A stretch of 64,000 nt of DNA from NCBI RefSeq assembly GCF_029407905.1, contig NC_073630.1:47083001-47147000 (forward strand), read 5' to 3'. This stretch comes from Bubalus kerabau. Its lineage: Eukaryota > Chordata > Mammalia > Artiodactyla > Bovidae. The notes beneath the pieces are model-generated. The model was not told the DNA's origin. It did not search any database and saw only the letters and a list, made by a program, of their open reading frames with translations. The position numbers and the translations under genes are program-made. The stretch's first letter is position 1; each line of letters opens with the position of its first letter. Positions 22,622 through 32,358 of this stretch are shown here, in pieces.

Positions 22622-23052
22622 AAAATTTTTATTCTATTGAAGTATACTGCTAAGTCACTTCAGTCGTGTCCGACTCTGTGCAACCCCATAGACGGCAGCC
22701 CACCAGCCTCCCCCGTTCCTGGGATTCTCCAGGCAAGAACACTGGAGTGGGTTGCCATTTCCTTCTCCAATGCATGAAAGTGAAAAGTGAAAGTGAAGTT
22801 GTTCAGTCGTGTCCGACCCTCAGCGACCCCATGGACTGCAGCCCACCAGGCTTCTCCGTCCATGGGATTTTCCAGGCAAGAGTACTGGAGTGGGGTGCCA
22901 TTGCCTTCTCCACTATTGAAGTACAGTTGTCTCATAATGTTGTGTTAAGTTTCTGCTATACAGCAAAATGATTCAGTGACATGTATGTATAACAGTTTGC
23001 ATCTGCTAATCCCTATCTCCCAATTCATTCCTCTCCTGGCCCCCCATAGATA
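22622..23052 (-). mobile_element. Old L1 3' UTR fragment, antisense, with nested BovA2
   Basis: Text on both sides of the SINE ('attctattgaagta' and 'acagttgtctcataatgttgtgttaag ... gctaatccctatctccc') matches a common artiodactyl L1 3' UTR in reverse. Its outer flanks share an exact 9-base repeat, aataacatt (22613-22621 and 23053-23061). Confidence 0.78.
22645..22912 (-). mobile_element. BovA2 dimeric SINE
   Basis: Two tRNA-headless body units in tandem (22650-22770 and 22795-22912) joined by a GAAAGTGAAAAGTGAAAGTG-like linker. Flanked by an exact 11-base TSD, ctattgaagta (22634-22644 and 22913-22923). Low divergence between the units suggests a fairly young copy. Open frames of 91 and 101 codons here are shadows. 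Confidence 0.95.
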
Positions 23053-23079
23053 AATAACATTTTAAGATGATATTTTAAA

Positions 23080-23460
23080 AATCAAAATTATAGTGCAGCC
23101 ATTATGGAAACAGTATAGAGGCTCTTCAAAAAATTTAAAATAGAACTACTACTTCCAGTATTTACCCAAGGAAATGATAAAGAGATGTCTGCATTTCCAT
23201 GCACATCACAGCATATATACAATAGCAAACCTATGGAAACAATATATGTCTGTTAATAGATGAATGGATAAAAAGATGTACACACACACACACACACACA
23301 CTGGCATGCACAATGGAATATTACTCAGCCATGGGACACAAAAAATCCTGACATTTGCAACAACATGGATGGATCTTAAGGGCATTATATAGGTCAAATA
23401 ATTCAGATAAAGAAAAGTACTGTATGATATCATTTATATGTAGAATCAAAAAAAATTTAA
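23080..23460 (+). mobile_element. Old L1, end of ORF2, sense, with (CA)n
   Basis: 'gtgcagccattatggaaacag', 'gatgaatggataaaaagatg', 'aatggaatattactcagccatgg' follow ORF2 end in sense. A (CA)n tract is embedded at 23279-23302. Diverged and full of stops. It is treated as separate from the antisense fragment to the left, which has its own TSD. Confidence 0.82.
23279..23302. repeat. (CA)n microsatellite
   Basis: About twelve CA units inside the L1 fragment. Confidence 0.95.
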
Positions 23461-23819
23461 ATATCAAAATTTTAAATTAACTCAGGATTAGTATTCAGAT
23501 TTTCCCTTAACTCATGCAATTTTTAATTAATAGCAATTATTGACCTATATTATTTGCATAATATTTTTGGCCTTGATATTGCACTAATTTTCAAGTGTTG
23601 ACTCACTTTAATACTTGGTTGTCTCTTTCTACCTGGATGATAAGCTACTAGAATTCAGGAATTCTGAGTGCATTTATCCACTGCAATAGATTATTGATTG
23701 TTGAGGACTATCTAGCTCTATTAAAGCCACTTTTGGACAAAGAAAAGAACATTCTTCTTTAGACGTTGTTTATTGTAATGAAAAAGTCATAGGGTAGCAA
23801 GGTACAGGGGAAAGAGAGC
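23461..23819. other. Unassigned DNA
   Basis: No confident element; AT-rich. Confidence 0.4.
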
Positions 23820-23985
23820 AGTGGTTTGATTATTAGTTCTACCTGTGCAAATTACTTCTCTGGACCTCCATTTCCTCACCTTCATAATATAAACCTTTGA
23901 ATATTTAACTTGCTGGTGACTCTGAGGATTAAATGAGATAACCAATGTGAAATACTTAGCCCAATTGCAGACACTGAGAAATTTT
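23820..23985 (+). mobile_element. MIR SINE, sense
   Basis: 'ctctggacctccatttcctcacc' near 23859 and 'gaggattaaatgagataacc' near 23925 are the MIR core. Confidence 0.75.
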
Positions 23986-25972
23986 TTTTTCTATACTATT
24001 AAGCATCCTCTCCATCCCATCACTGGAAGATTTACACTTTCATCTCCAAGATGCTAACCAATAGGTGATCATTCTTGTCTACATAGCATCTTGGCAGTGT
24101 GTGAACTCAAATGCTAGCTCTGCCTACCCACCTTTCTGGCCCATATCCTCCCTGGTTGTCTAACCTGGGGCATACACCAGATGGCAGTGTCCCATTGAGG
24201 ACAGGATCCTTCCGGCTTTTCAGCTCACTGACCAAGCGACCAGTTGCTTTGCCATGTCTCTATGCATGTTCCAGGTCAATAGCATTAGCCTTGGGCTCTG
24301 GTTGATGTTCAATGTAAAAATAAACACTGGAAAGTCTCGGTACACATTCTCTTCCCTTTCAAAGACAAAGTGTTTTCTTTCCAAGGTCAATTGGAAAAGG
24401 TACATATGTGATGTTGGAGTAAACATAACACTTCAAATAGATTTTTGTCAATATTTACATTTCCTTGCACTTTAATCAGTATATAACAACCCCTTACAGT
24501 ATATCTGGTCCGCAGTTCCAGGTATCAGGGATACAGAGGTAGCAATGCAAGTCTGCTACCTTCAAGTAACTCACTGTTCAGTAAAAGAGACAGAGTTTTA
24601 TGCAACTAATGGTAGTACAGTGTGACCGTTGTTTTACTATCTAACTCATATGGCTTTGCAATTTTTTTATCTTAACCTATATCTGTCTTGGGATTAATTG
24701 TTTCATGGGTTTTACTAAGTTTAAGTTCACTTGCTTTCAGTTAAGAGCTCTCAAATCTCATGGATGCCCGGAGTTCTCCATTTAAAGATACAATGAACAT
24801 TTCTATCTTGCTACAGTTCATCCTGTAAATGACTTTGGAGGCTTTTTATCATACCCATCTTTCAACACTAAGAGAGAATGTACCCAAGTAGTTTCTGGTA
24901 CCTCTATTAATTTATCCTAAAAACCCTTGCTGCAGAATTCCAGGTACTGTGGTGCCTAAGGAAATATAAATGTGAATGAATTATAGTTCTTGGATCTGAA
25001 GGCCATGCGTCTAATAAAGGGTTAAACATTGGTTTGACTTTGAGGTTCTCCCAAAGGTGGAGTGAAGTATGCTCTGAATATATGAGTGTGTGTTGGAGGG
25101 GACGGGGCAGTGTGGGCCGCGGTGTTTATACACACATTCAATTTTCAGTTGTGTTCCTACTTTGAGTGAGACTCATGAACTCATAGCTGAGTCATTTATG
25201 AGGGGTGTGTGTGTTTGTGGGTGTTGTCCTTTGATTTGTGATTATGGCTGCTGAGATTAAAGACCACCTTCTGGGTAGTACTTGAGACACACGTACCTTC
25301 TAGAGAAACTGGAAAAAGGATAACGAGTCAGTTTCTTCTGGTCATATTTCATTCCCTTTTTCCCCTAATCCTTTCTGTCCTGAGCCACCCTGCCTCTGAC
25401 CAGGAGCAATCATACACCCTCCTGTGACCTCTAAGGACTCAGAGGAATCTGATTTTCCTACAGACCCGCCAGCTGGGGCCTTGGGAATCTGATCTACTCT
25501 TGGATCCTTCACAGGATCAGCAGTGGCATTTCAGAGTAGGCGCCACACAGATCCCTGCTGCACCGTGTCCCAGCGTGCACAAGGACACCACTTACTTAAG
25601 TGGGGTTTAAAGACCAGCTCTGCCCTTGAGAAGGCTTGCTGTCCCCAGGAATTTTGCTGCCAACACCAGTGGAAGCTAAGCAAGGAGGCAGCTCATTGAG
25701 TTGCTTGGCCAAGTGGAGCTCAAAAGTGCCTGTAAGAGCTACGCATGGCCAACAGATCAAAGTTCAAGTTCAGCTGGATCATTATCTAAGATTTAGATGA
25801 AAAGGGTTAGTATTGATATCATGCTATTCCCTGAGTTCCTGACTTATCTATGGCTTATTGGAACTGCCATCTGCTTTTTTGGCTGTTGGTGATGCTTTGG
25901 GCAACATCATCGTGACTATCTGTCTCTTCCTATGATTCACAAGATCTGAGACTGAGCCTGAAAATTTGCTTT
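23986..25972. other. Unassigned DNA, about 2 kb
   Basis: No SINE, LINE or gene that I can support. 24500-24610 weakly resembles the old unnamed repeat seen at 9055. 25080-25750 is richer in G+C than its surroundings. Frames of 64-73 codons at 24111-24475 show no domain. Confidence 0.45.
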
Positions 25973-25977
25973 AAAAA

Positions 25978-26192
25978 AAAAAAAAGTCACTTGCTATATG
26001 GCTCAGGAAACTCAAACATGGGCTCTGTATCAACCTAGAGGGGTGGGATGGGGAGGGAGATGGGAGGGAGGTTCAAAAGGGAGGGGATATATGTATACCT
26101 ATGGCTGATTCATGTTGAGGTTCGACAGAAAACAGCAAAATTCTGTAAATCAATTATCCTTCAATAAAAAATAAATTATTTTTTTAAAAAAA
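25978..26192 (+). mobile_element. L1 3' UTR fragment, sense
   Basis: 'ctagaggggtgggatgggga' with a G-rich stretch at 26041-26085, 'atgtatacctatggctgattcatg' and the end 'caattatccttcaataaaaa' match the artiodactyl L1 3' UTR. Only the last ~200 bases remain. Confidence 0.85.
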
Positions 26193-27224
26193 GGTCTATC
26201 ATTATTTTCTTATGCAACCCAACCACATGGAGGTCATTGCTTAAAGTTTCCACCTAACATATTGCACTGTGAATCCATTATTTCCAGAATACAAAAATGT
26301 AAGACTATGATGCAAGGTCAGATATGAAGAAGGGAGCAAAGTTAAGATTAGAACTTGAGTCTCCTGACACCTAGTCAACTGCCTGCTCTGCCTACTCTGC
26401 ACAGCCCGTGAGCCCAGCACGTGGTTCAGATGAGTGATGATGACTGGACTTGGCATGAAAAAGGCAGATGGGTGCTTACAAAGCTTCCATGGGGTTCCAA
26501 AAACAACAACAACAAAAATCATTGTTTAAAGCTGCAAAAAGAGAACCAAAGGAAAGGGAAAGTCATGACCTCTGAAAATGAGATGACACAATACAAATTT
26601 CCAAGGGAGATAGGAAAGAATGAAGAAGGGGTAGGCTCTTAGCTGAATCAGATTATGTGTGTTATGAGGAGCAGCTATGTTCAGTCTGTAAAGCATGGCA
26701 TGGGACCTGAACCAGCAGCCAAACAGAGCAGGCTCTGGGGAAGAATAACCTCCCCAAGGAAGAAATGGGAGTGCTGGAGATGAATAGGTTGGGTGCAGGT
26801 GTTTTAAAGGCAGCAGTAAACTTCAGCATGACTCATCCAGGTCTCCCACTGCTCCCATCTTGAGTAGTATACTTCTGGGTCACTTTAGAGATGACATAAG
26901 CCAAACAGAGTAATCATAATGATAATGAGTTATTACTCAAGTGCATGCTGCCAGGCAAAAGTCTCTTGCTAGAATGTTCCTTTGCAGAAGCCATTTACTA
27001 TGAAGAGAGTGAAGGTCACACTCCAGGACCCTAGCTTGCCCAGACTCCATCCATAGTCCTAGGAAGGACCCTAGAAATGTGTTCACATAGTCATGTTTTC
27101 TAAAATTTACAAAACAGGATGTTTTTCTATTGTTATTTATATTAAATTCAGCTCCAAATGCCCATAGAATCTGTGACCACCTTGGTGAAACACATCTTGA
27201 TGGTTATTCTGATATTGATGTTGC
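26193..27224. other. Unassigned DNA
   Basis: About 1 kb. A weak MIR-like patch lies at 26330-26410. Frames of 73-93 codons (26241-26642) have no recognisable domain. Confidence 0.4.
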
Positions 27225-27335
27225 TCCTAACCAGCTGCACCATCTTAGACAAATGGCATCCTCACTGACCCTCACTCTTCTCATCTGTAGAATGAACTTA
27301 TCTGTCTCATCCAACTTTATAGAGGAAACTCAGAG
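27225..27335 (+). mobile_element. MIR SINE fragment, sense
   Basis: 'accagctgcaccatcttagacaaatgg' and 'ctcttctcatctgtagaatg' follow MIR. Confidence 0.6.
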
Positions 27336-27518
27336 GGTTGAATTATATCACAATGATGGGGAATTCTGAAAGATAAGCATAAATCACTCTTTTATTTAAG
27401 AATTCTGGAATTTGTCTCAAAAATGGGAAGGAATATTTAGACTCAAATGTAAAATTATATTCTCCACTGTAATTATTGATATACATGTAAAGACCCACTC
27501 AGCTGTGCACTTGGATGG

Positions 27519-27814
27519 GCCTGGGTCCCGGGATTTCTTTGGAGGGAATGATGCTGAAGCTGAAACTCCAGTACTTTGGCCACCTCATACGAAGAGCTGA
27601 CTCCCTGGAAAAGACTCTGATGCTGGGAGGGATTGGGGGCAGGAGGAGAAGGGGACGACGGAGGATGAGATGGCTGGATGGCATCACTGACTCGATGGAC
27701 GTGAGTCTGAGTGAACTCCGGGAGTTTGTGATGGACAGGGAGGGCTGGCGTGCTGCGATTCATGGGGTTGCAAAGAGTCAGACATGACTGAGCGACTGAA
27801 CTGAACTGAACTGA
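27519..27814 (+). mobile_element. BovB (RTE LINE) 3' end, low divergence
   Basis: 'gggatttctttggagggaatgatg', 'cttggccacctcat'-like text and the 'gactgaactgaactgaactga' tail are close to the consensus I know. The 90-codon frame 27515-27787 (LKLQYFGHLIRRADSLEKTL) is the BovB C-terminal/3' wording. It is probably the youngest BovB here. Confidence 0.95.
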
Positions 27815-28449
27815 TTGACAAAATGATCTTTAATACTCATTTACCCCAAAACAACTAGATTCCCAGCATCACCCCACAAATAGTAATCTTCCCTACTTCA
27901 AAGACCGTTTTAGCAACATCCCTGTGGACCAGAGGCAGTCCACACAGAGAAAAATTAGAAATGGAATAGTCTGTTCTATTTGCATTGCACAAATTGCTTA
28001 TGGTCCAGGACCAAGAAGGAAGTCACTGCCCATAAAGCCACTCTCAGTTCATCAAAGCCCTTTTTCCACATGTAGTGAGGTTAAAGCAGCTGTCCCAGCT
28101 TTATTCAGCAGAGGGAACCTCATTTGGCCTTTTTCAATGTTGTGCTTTGAAGATGCAGAAACACTTTAAAGGAAATGTCTTCTCCCAGCATGAACCTCCT
28201 CAGTGTACAGCTGTTTCAATCTGCCCAGGTCCCCATGGATTCTTTCCTCCTGCCTGTAGAATGTTCATCCTTGGAGGAAAGGATTCTTTGCATAACTAAT
28301 AAATTCTTGTTTTCCCTTGTCTTCTACCTTATCTTTCAGAAAGGCCTGCAGGCCACCCTCAATAGAACACAATGTACTTCTGTGCAGAGATAAAGGAGCA
28401 AGGAGGACACAGATAAATCAGTGGTAAATAAGAAAAAATTAAACAGGCA
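27815..28449. other. Unassigned DNA
   Basis: Nothing recognised. Three overlapping plus frames (27924-28393) have no domain. Confidence 0.4.
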
Positions 28450-28660
28450 GGTACAATAGAGCAGATACTTCATGTACATCATCTCATTTAATCCTTATGA
28501 GCAGAGTGAGAGGAAGATATTATGATACTTATTTTGCAGAAGAGAAATTGGAGTCTAAGGGATGGGAAGGAACTTTCTGAAGGTCAACAATGAATGAGAG
28601 AGGAAGCCAATATTAGACCCTGGTCTTTGGAATTCAAAACCTATGCACTACTTCCTCTCC
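28450..28660 (-). mobile_element. MIR SINE, antisense
   Basis: 'catcatctcatttaatccttatgag', 'attttgcagaagagaaattgg' and 'ccctggtctttggaattcaaaacctatgcac' are reverse MIR. Confidence 0.75.
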
Positions 28661-29639
28661 TCTGCCACCTCTTTTAAAAGAAAGGGAGAGATAGTATTTT
28701 CTCTCCCTCAGAATTACAAATTGGATTCTCCAAGTGGAATGCAATGCAAGCAGATTGTATGGTCACTTCTTTATTTGTTTTTAATTTTGTGTAATCATGA
28801 TGGCTGTAGCATTTAATTCCACAAATGTTCATTACATACATTGCTGGTTCCACATCAACCTCTAGAGCTCAGACACCATCTAATGCAAGCAAATGACTCC
28901 CAAGCTTTGAAAAGTGGCTTGACTTCCCTTGATGGGGACTGGCAGTTAAGGTTCATTATCCAGAAGTCCATTATCCAGATGAGGACACCTTCAGCTGCAA
29001 TGGAGCTGCAATACTGCCACTTCAGCCTCACACAGAGCATTCTCTAGGTGGTTCCAAGGCCCCCTTGTCAGTAATGAAATGGCAGTGTGTGCTATTATGA
29101 AGGGATCTAGATAGTAGCCAGGCAAGCCAGCTGCACTGGAATGTTGGAGTAGTTGGGGTTTATTTGTAATGAACTAGAAGAGTGTAGTTATTTTCTCTGA
29201 AGTGAACCATAGTGAGTCGATCCCAGTTTAAGGGATAGTTCCAGAGCTCTCTTTTCTCTTTGACTTGTGTGTTTTGGGGGAATGCTAAGTGAACATGTCA
29301 TAATTATCTATACAGTATTGGATTTTCCCTTCTGCTTATATTCACCCATCCATTCTTGTGATAAATATTTATTAAGCAAATACTGTAATCCATGCACTGT
29401 GCTAGGAACATGGGAAACAAATAAAGCATAATCTGTGTTCTCAGTAATCTATACTTCAGATAGAGAGGTATGGAATGTGAGTGGCTAAGTGTTCTATGTT
29501 CTACAACAGAAGTATGTTGAGGACTTAAAGGAGAATGTGATCAGTAAAATCTGGGAAGGAGAAAGAGGAGTATACAGCAAGACTGTAGAGAGGAGGCCTT
29601 TCTTGCAAGACAGCATTTCAGCAGGAAGAACAAAGGCTG
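28661..29639. other. Unassigned DNA
   Basis: 29360-29470 ('tatttattaagcaaatactg ... gtgctaggaacatggg') resembles the start of the old unnamed repeat or L2. The rest is unrecognised. Confidence 0.4.
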
Positions 29640-29800
29640 TTGAATTGGGTCAACAGGAAATTAAATCCTAATTCTGCTAACATCAAGGTATGTAACCATG
29701 ACCTTGATTTTTACCTTTCAGAGCCTCATCTGTAAAGTAAGAAGGACACCCTCTGCACCCATCTCAGAGATTTTGTGAACATTAAATGAGATTCACATTG
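29640..29800 (+). mobile_element. MIR SINE, sense
   Basis: 'ttaaatcctaattctgctaac', 'cagagcctcatctgtaaagtaag' and 'gaacattaaatgagattcac' follow MIR in order. Confidence 0.75.
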
Positions 29801-30897
29801 TTAGACAATTCAAAGTGAGGTTTTTATAGTTGGATATAATTTAGTAATTTTCCAAGAAGAGTCTCTCTGGGTCAGATGGGTGATTTTCGCAGTCACACTG
29901 CCTGAAATTTGGTATGTGAATGCTTCCTTTTACCCATCCAAGATGTGCCTGGAGCAGAAAACCTTGACCTTAAAGATTGGAAATGTGAGCTGACAAAGGA
30001 AAGACCTTAGCAACACCCAGACACAGGAGGTAGAGGGCAACGCCCATTGTCCCCTTGAGCAATGATGATGTAGTTTACAACACAAAAGAATGTGTTAGCC
30101 TTTACCCCATGCTGTCCCTCTGGAGCAATAGTGTCAAATATTCATATTTGTGTATGGAGGCCTGACAGAAGGCAAACAAATATGACTTATTCTGCAATCT
30201 TTGTCTTTTCAGATAAATTAATTTTCTGTTATATTTGGGACGCATAGGCAGCCTAATAGACATATCAACTACTCAATCAAATAGAACAGTCATTATTATT
30301 GCTGCATCAGTCAGGGTGCTACAGTGCAAGCAACAAATACTGACTCAGTTATTAAGAAAAGGGTGGAAAGATATTGGGTTGCCCAGAGAATCAGTGAGTA
30401 GGCTGGGGAGTCAGACTAAATGCTAATCTTTCAGGAACTTGTCTGATAAGAAATGCAAGAATGTGCTGGTGCCACCATGGACATTAGAGTACCACTGCCC
30501 TCTTGGAATTTGCCATTGCTAAGGAACTTGAATTTACCTAAAGCACCCCCAGCATCAAGACCACTTCTTTGCCAGAATTTAACAAATAGCCATTGCTACT
30601 GTGACCACTACAGGAGATAAAAGGAATTCTCCATCTGTTCTTTTATGTATCACTGGGTTTTTAAATCTTTCCATTGATTGAGCCATGCACTAATTATAGG
30701 AGAAACTGGGGGAGTTTGGCCTTTTATTTTGGGAAAATAGAATTTTTTCTATTCTAATTTCCAATGCCATGGAAAAAAGGAATTTCCAACCTTAGAAAGA
30801 ATATGGAAAACATGTCACTGGACCACAAACAGGACAAATATTCACTCCAAAAATTATCATGATCATCATCATTATTCCTGCCTCTAGTGATACAATA
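29801..30897. other. Unassigned DNA
   Basis: About 1.1 kb without a recognised element or gene. Confidence 0.45.
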
Positions 30898-31115
30898 GCA
30901 CTTCCCAGGTGGTGCTAGTGGTAAAGAATCTGCCTGCTAATGCAGGAGATGCAAGAGATGTGGGTTCAGTCCCTGGGTTGGGAAGATGCCCTGGAGAAGG
31001 AAATGGCACTCTACTCCAGTATTCTTGCCAGGAAAATTCCACGGGCAGAAGAGCCTGATGGGTTACAGTCCATGGGGTCACAAAGAGTCAGATGTGAATG
31101 AGCACATGTACATAC
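30898..31115 (+). mobile_element. Bov-tA SINE
   Basis: Sense copy from 'gcacttcccaggtggtgctag' to 'gaatgagcacatgtacatac'. Weak TSD: agtgatac (30885) and agtgattc (31117). Confidence 0.93.
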
Positions 31116-31394
31116 AGTGATTCGATAAGTATATATTGATGCATTAATAAGTGTGAGGCATTATGTGGAAGAATAATTAGAAATAAAGCCTGGAATACTT
31201 ACCCTCAGTTTTCACTTGGGAATAACAAGGCATATACCCCCAAATATAGAAAATTTGATTCTGTTAAAGGAGGAGTTTGAAGTATTAGAGTGCATGAGTA
31301 TTAGAAAGGGTTTCATTTATCCACTTAGGAAAAATTGAAGTCTTGAAAGACTTGTAAGACCTAAGAATCCCTTTCTTCATCCATTAGGTAGAAT

Positions 31395-31553
31395 AACGGT
31401 TCTCAAACTTTCTCATGCATCCCAATCACCTGGAGAACTTGTTAAAACAGAGTGTAGAACTCACCCCCAGAATTAGTGAGGAGAAGGGCCAAGAATCAGC
31501 TTTTTTACCAATTTCTCAGATCATAGTCTGAGGACTACATTTTGCAAATCACT
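31395..31553 (+). mobile_element. MER5A-like hAT element
   Basis: 'cggttctcaaactttctcatgc', 'aatcacctggagaacttgttaaaaca' and the end 'ttttgcaaatcactg' match this short hAT/Charlie element with its inverted ends. Confidence 0.85.
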
Positions 31554-32024
31554 GAGTTAGAGGAGTCTTCAGAACTGGAAGCAGGGAAGAAAGAATGTCA
31601 GTGGGATCCGATGGGAAACATGGTAGCTATGCAGGGAAGATAAATTGTATAAGAGAAATATCAGGAACAATGTTGCAAAAATAAATTAGACCAACCATTC
31701 AAGGGTGGATTGTACTGAAATGTCCTTCTGAGGGTGCATTCATTTAACACTACAGCAGGAGAAAATGCTAGAAGCCTTTGGGCAGTTTACCCTGAATAAC
31801 TTGTAATAAGACACTATTGTCCTAGATATTTTGCTAAGTGCTGGGAATAACAGAAAGAAATTTGATTATTTTTTCCAATAAGATAAGTCATTCAGTTATT
31901 CTCAACAGAAGGGAAGATTCATCCCAATGTAATCTTGTGTCATAACATCCCAAAGGGGAATGAAGGGCCAAAGTAAATGACATTTGAGGGAAAAAATCCA
32001 CAAGATGGCTAAATACAGACCACT
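31554..32024. other. Unassigned DNA
   Basis: Nothing recognised. Confidence 0.4.
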
Positions 32025-32140
32025 ATCCTTATTCCTAACTTGCTGTGTGAGCTCAGACATGCTGTGTAACCTCTCTGATTTTCAATTTCATTACCTAAAA
32101 ACAAATGATCTGCCTCTCTGAGGTGGTACCTAAGTCTATG
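32025..32140 (+). mobile_element. MIR SINE fragment, sense
   Basis: 'cttgctgtgtgagctcagacatg' and 'taacctctctgattttcaatttc' are MIR. Confidence 0.7.
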
Positions 32141-32340
32141 ATTAGATAGACTGTTGAAGAAGAGAAACTACTCAAAAGTGATTTCCACATGAAAGGACTG
32201 GAGAACTGGGGAAATTATGAATCTAGTGACAAAAATAAAAATAACATCAATATTTTTCATTTCAAACTAGAACACACTATGACCTTGCCTCAAAGTGGAA
32301 TAACAATAACAAAAAACGAGCACATTAGGATGTCTTCATT

Positions 32341-32358
32341 TAAAAAGTTACATTAGAT
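32341..32358 (+). repeat. TSD, left copy, of the compound L1
   Basis: taaaaagttacattagat. It is identical to 36894-36911 and stands exactly at the L1 5' break. Confidence 0.93.

Noticed and set aside
22622..23460. Antisense L1 3' UTR followed by sense L1 ORF2 end, as in a twin-primed L1
   Set aside because: The antisense part has its own exact 9-base TSD (aataacatt), so the two L1 pieces are separate insertions.
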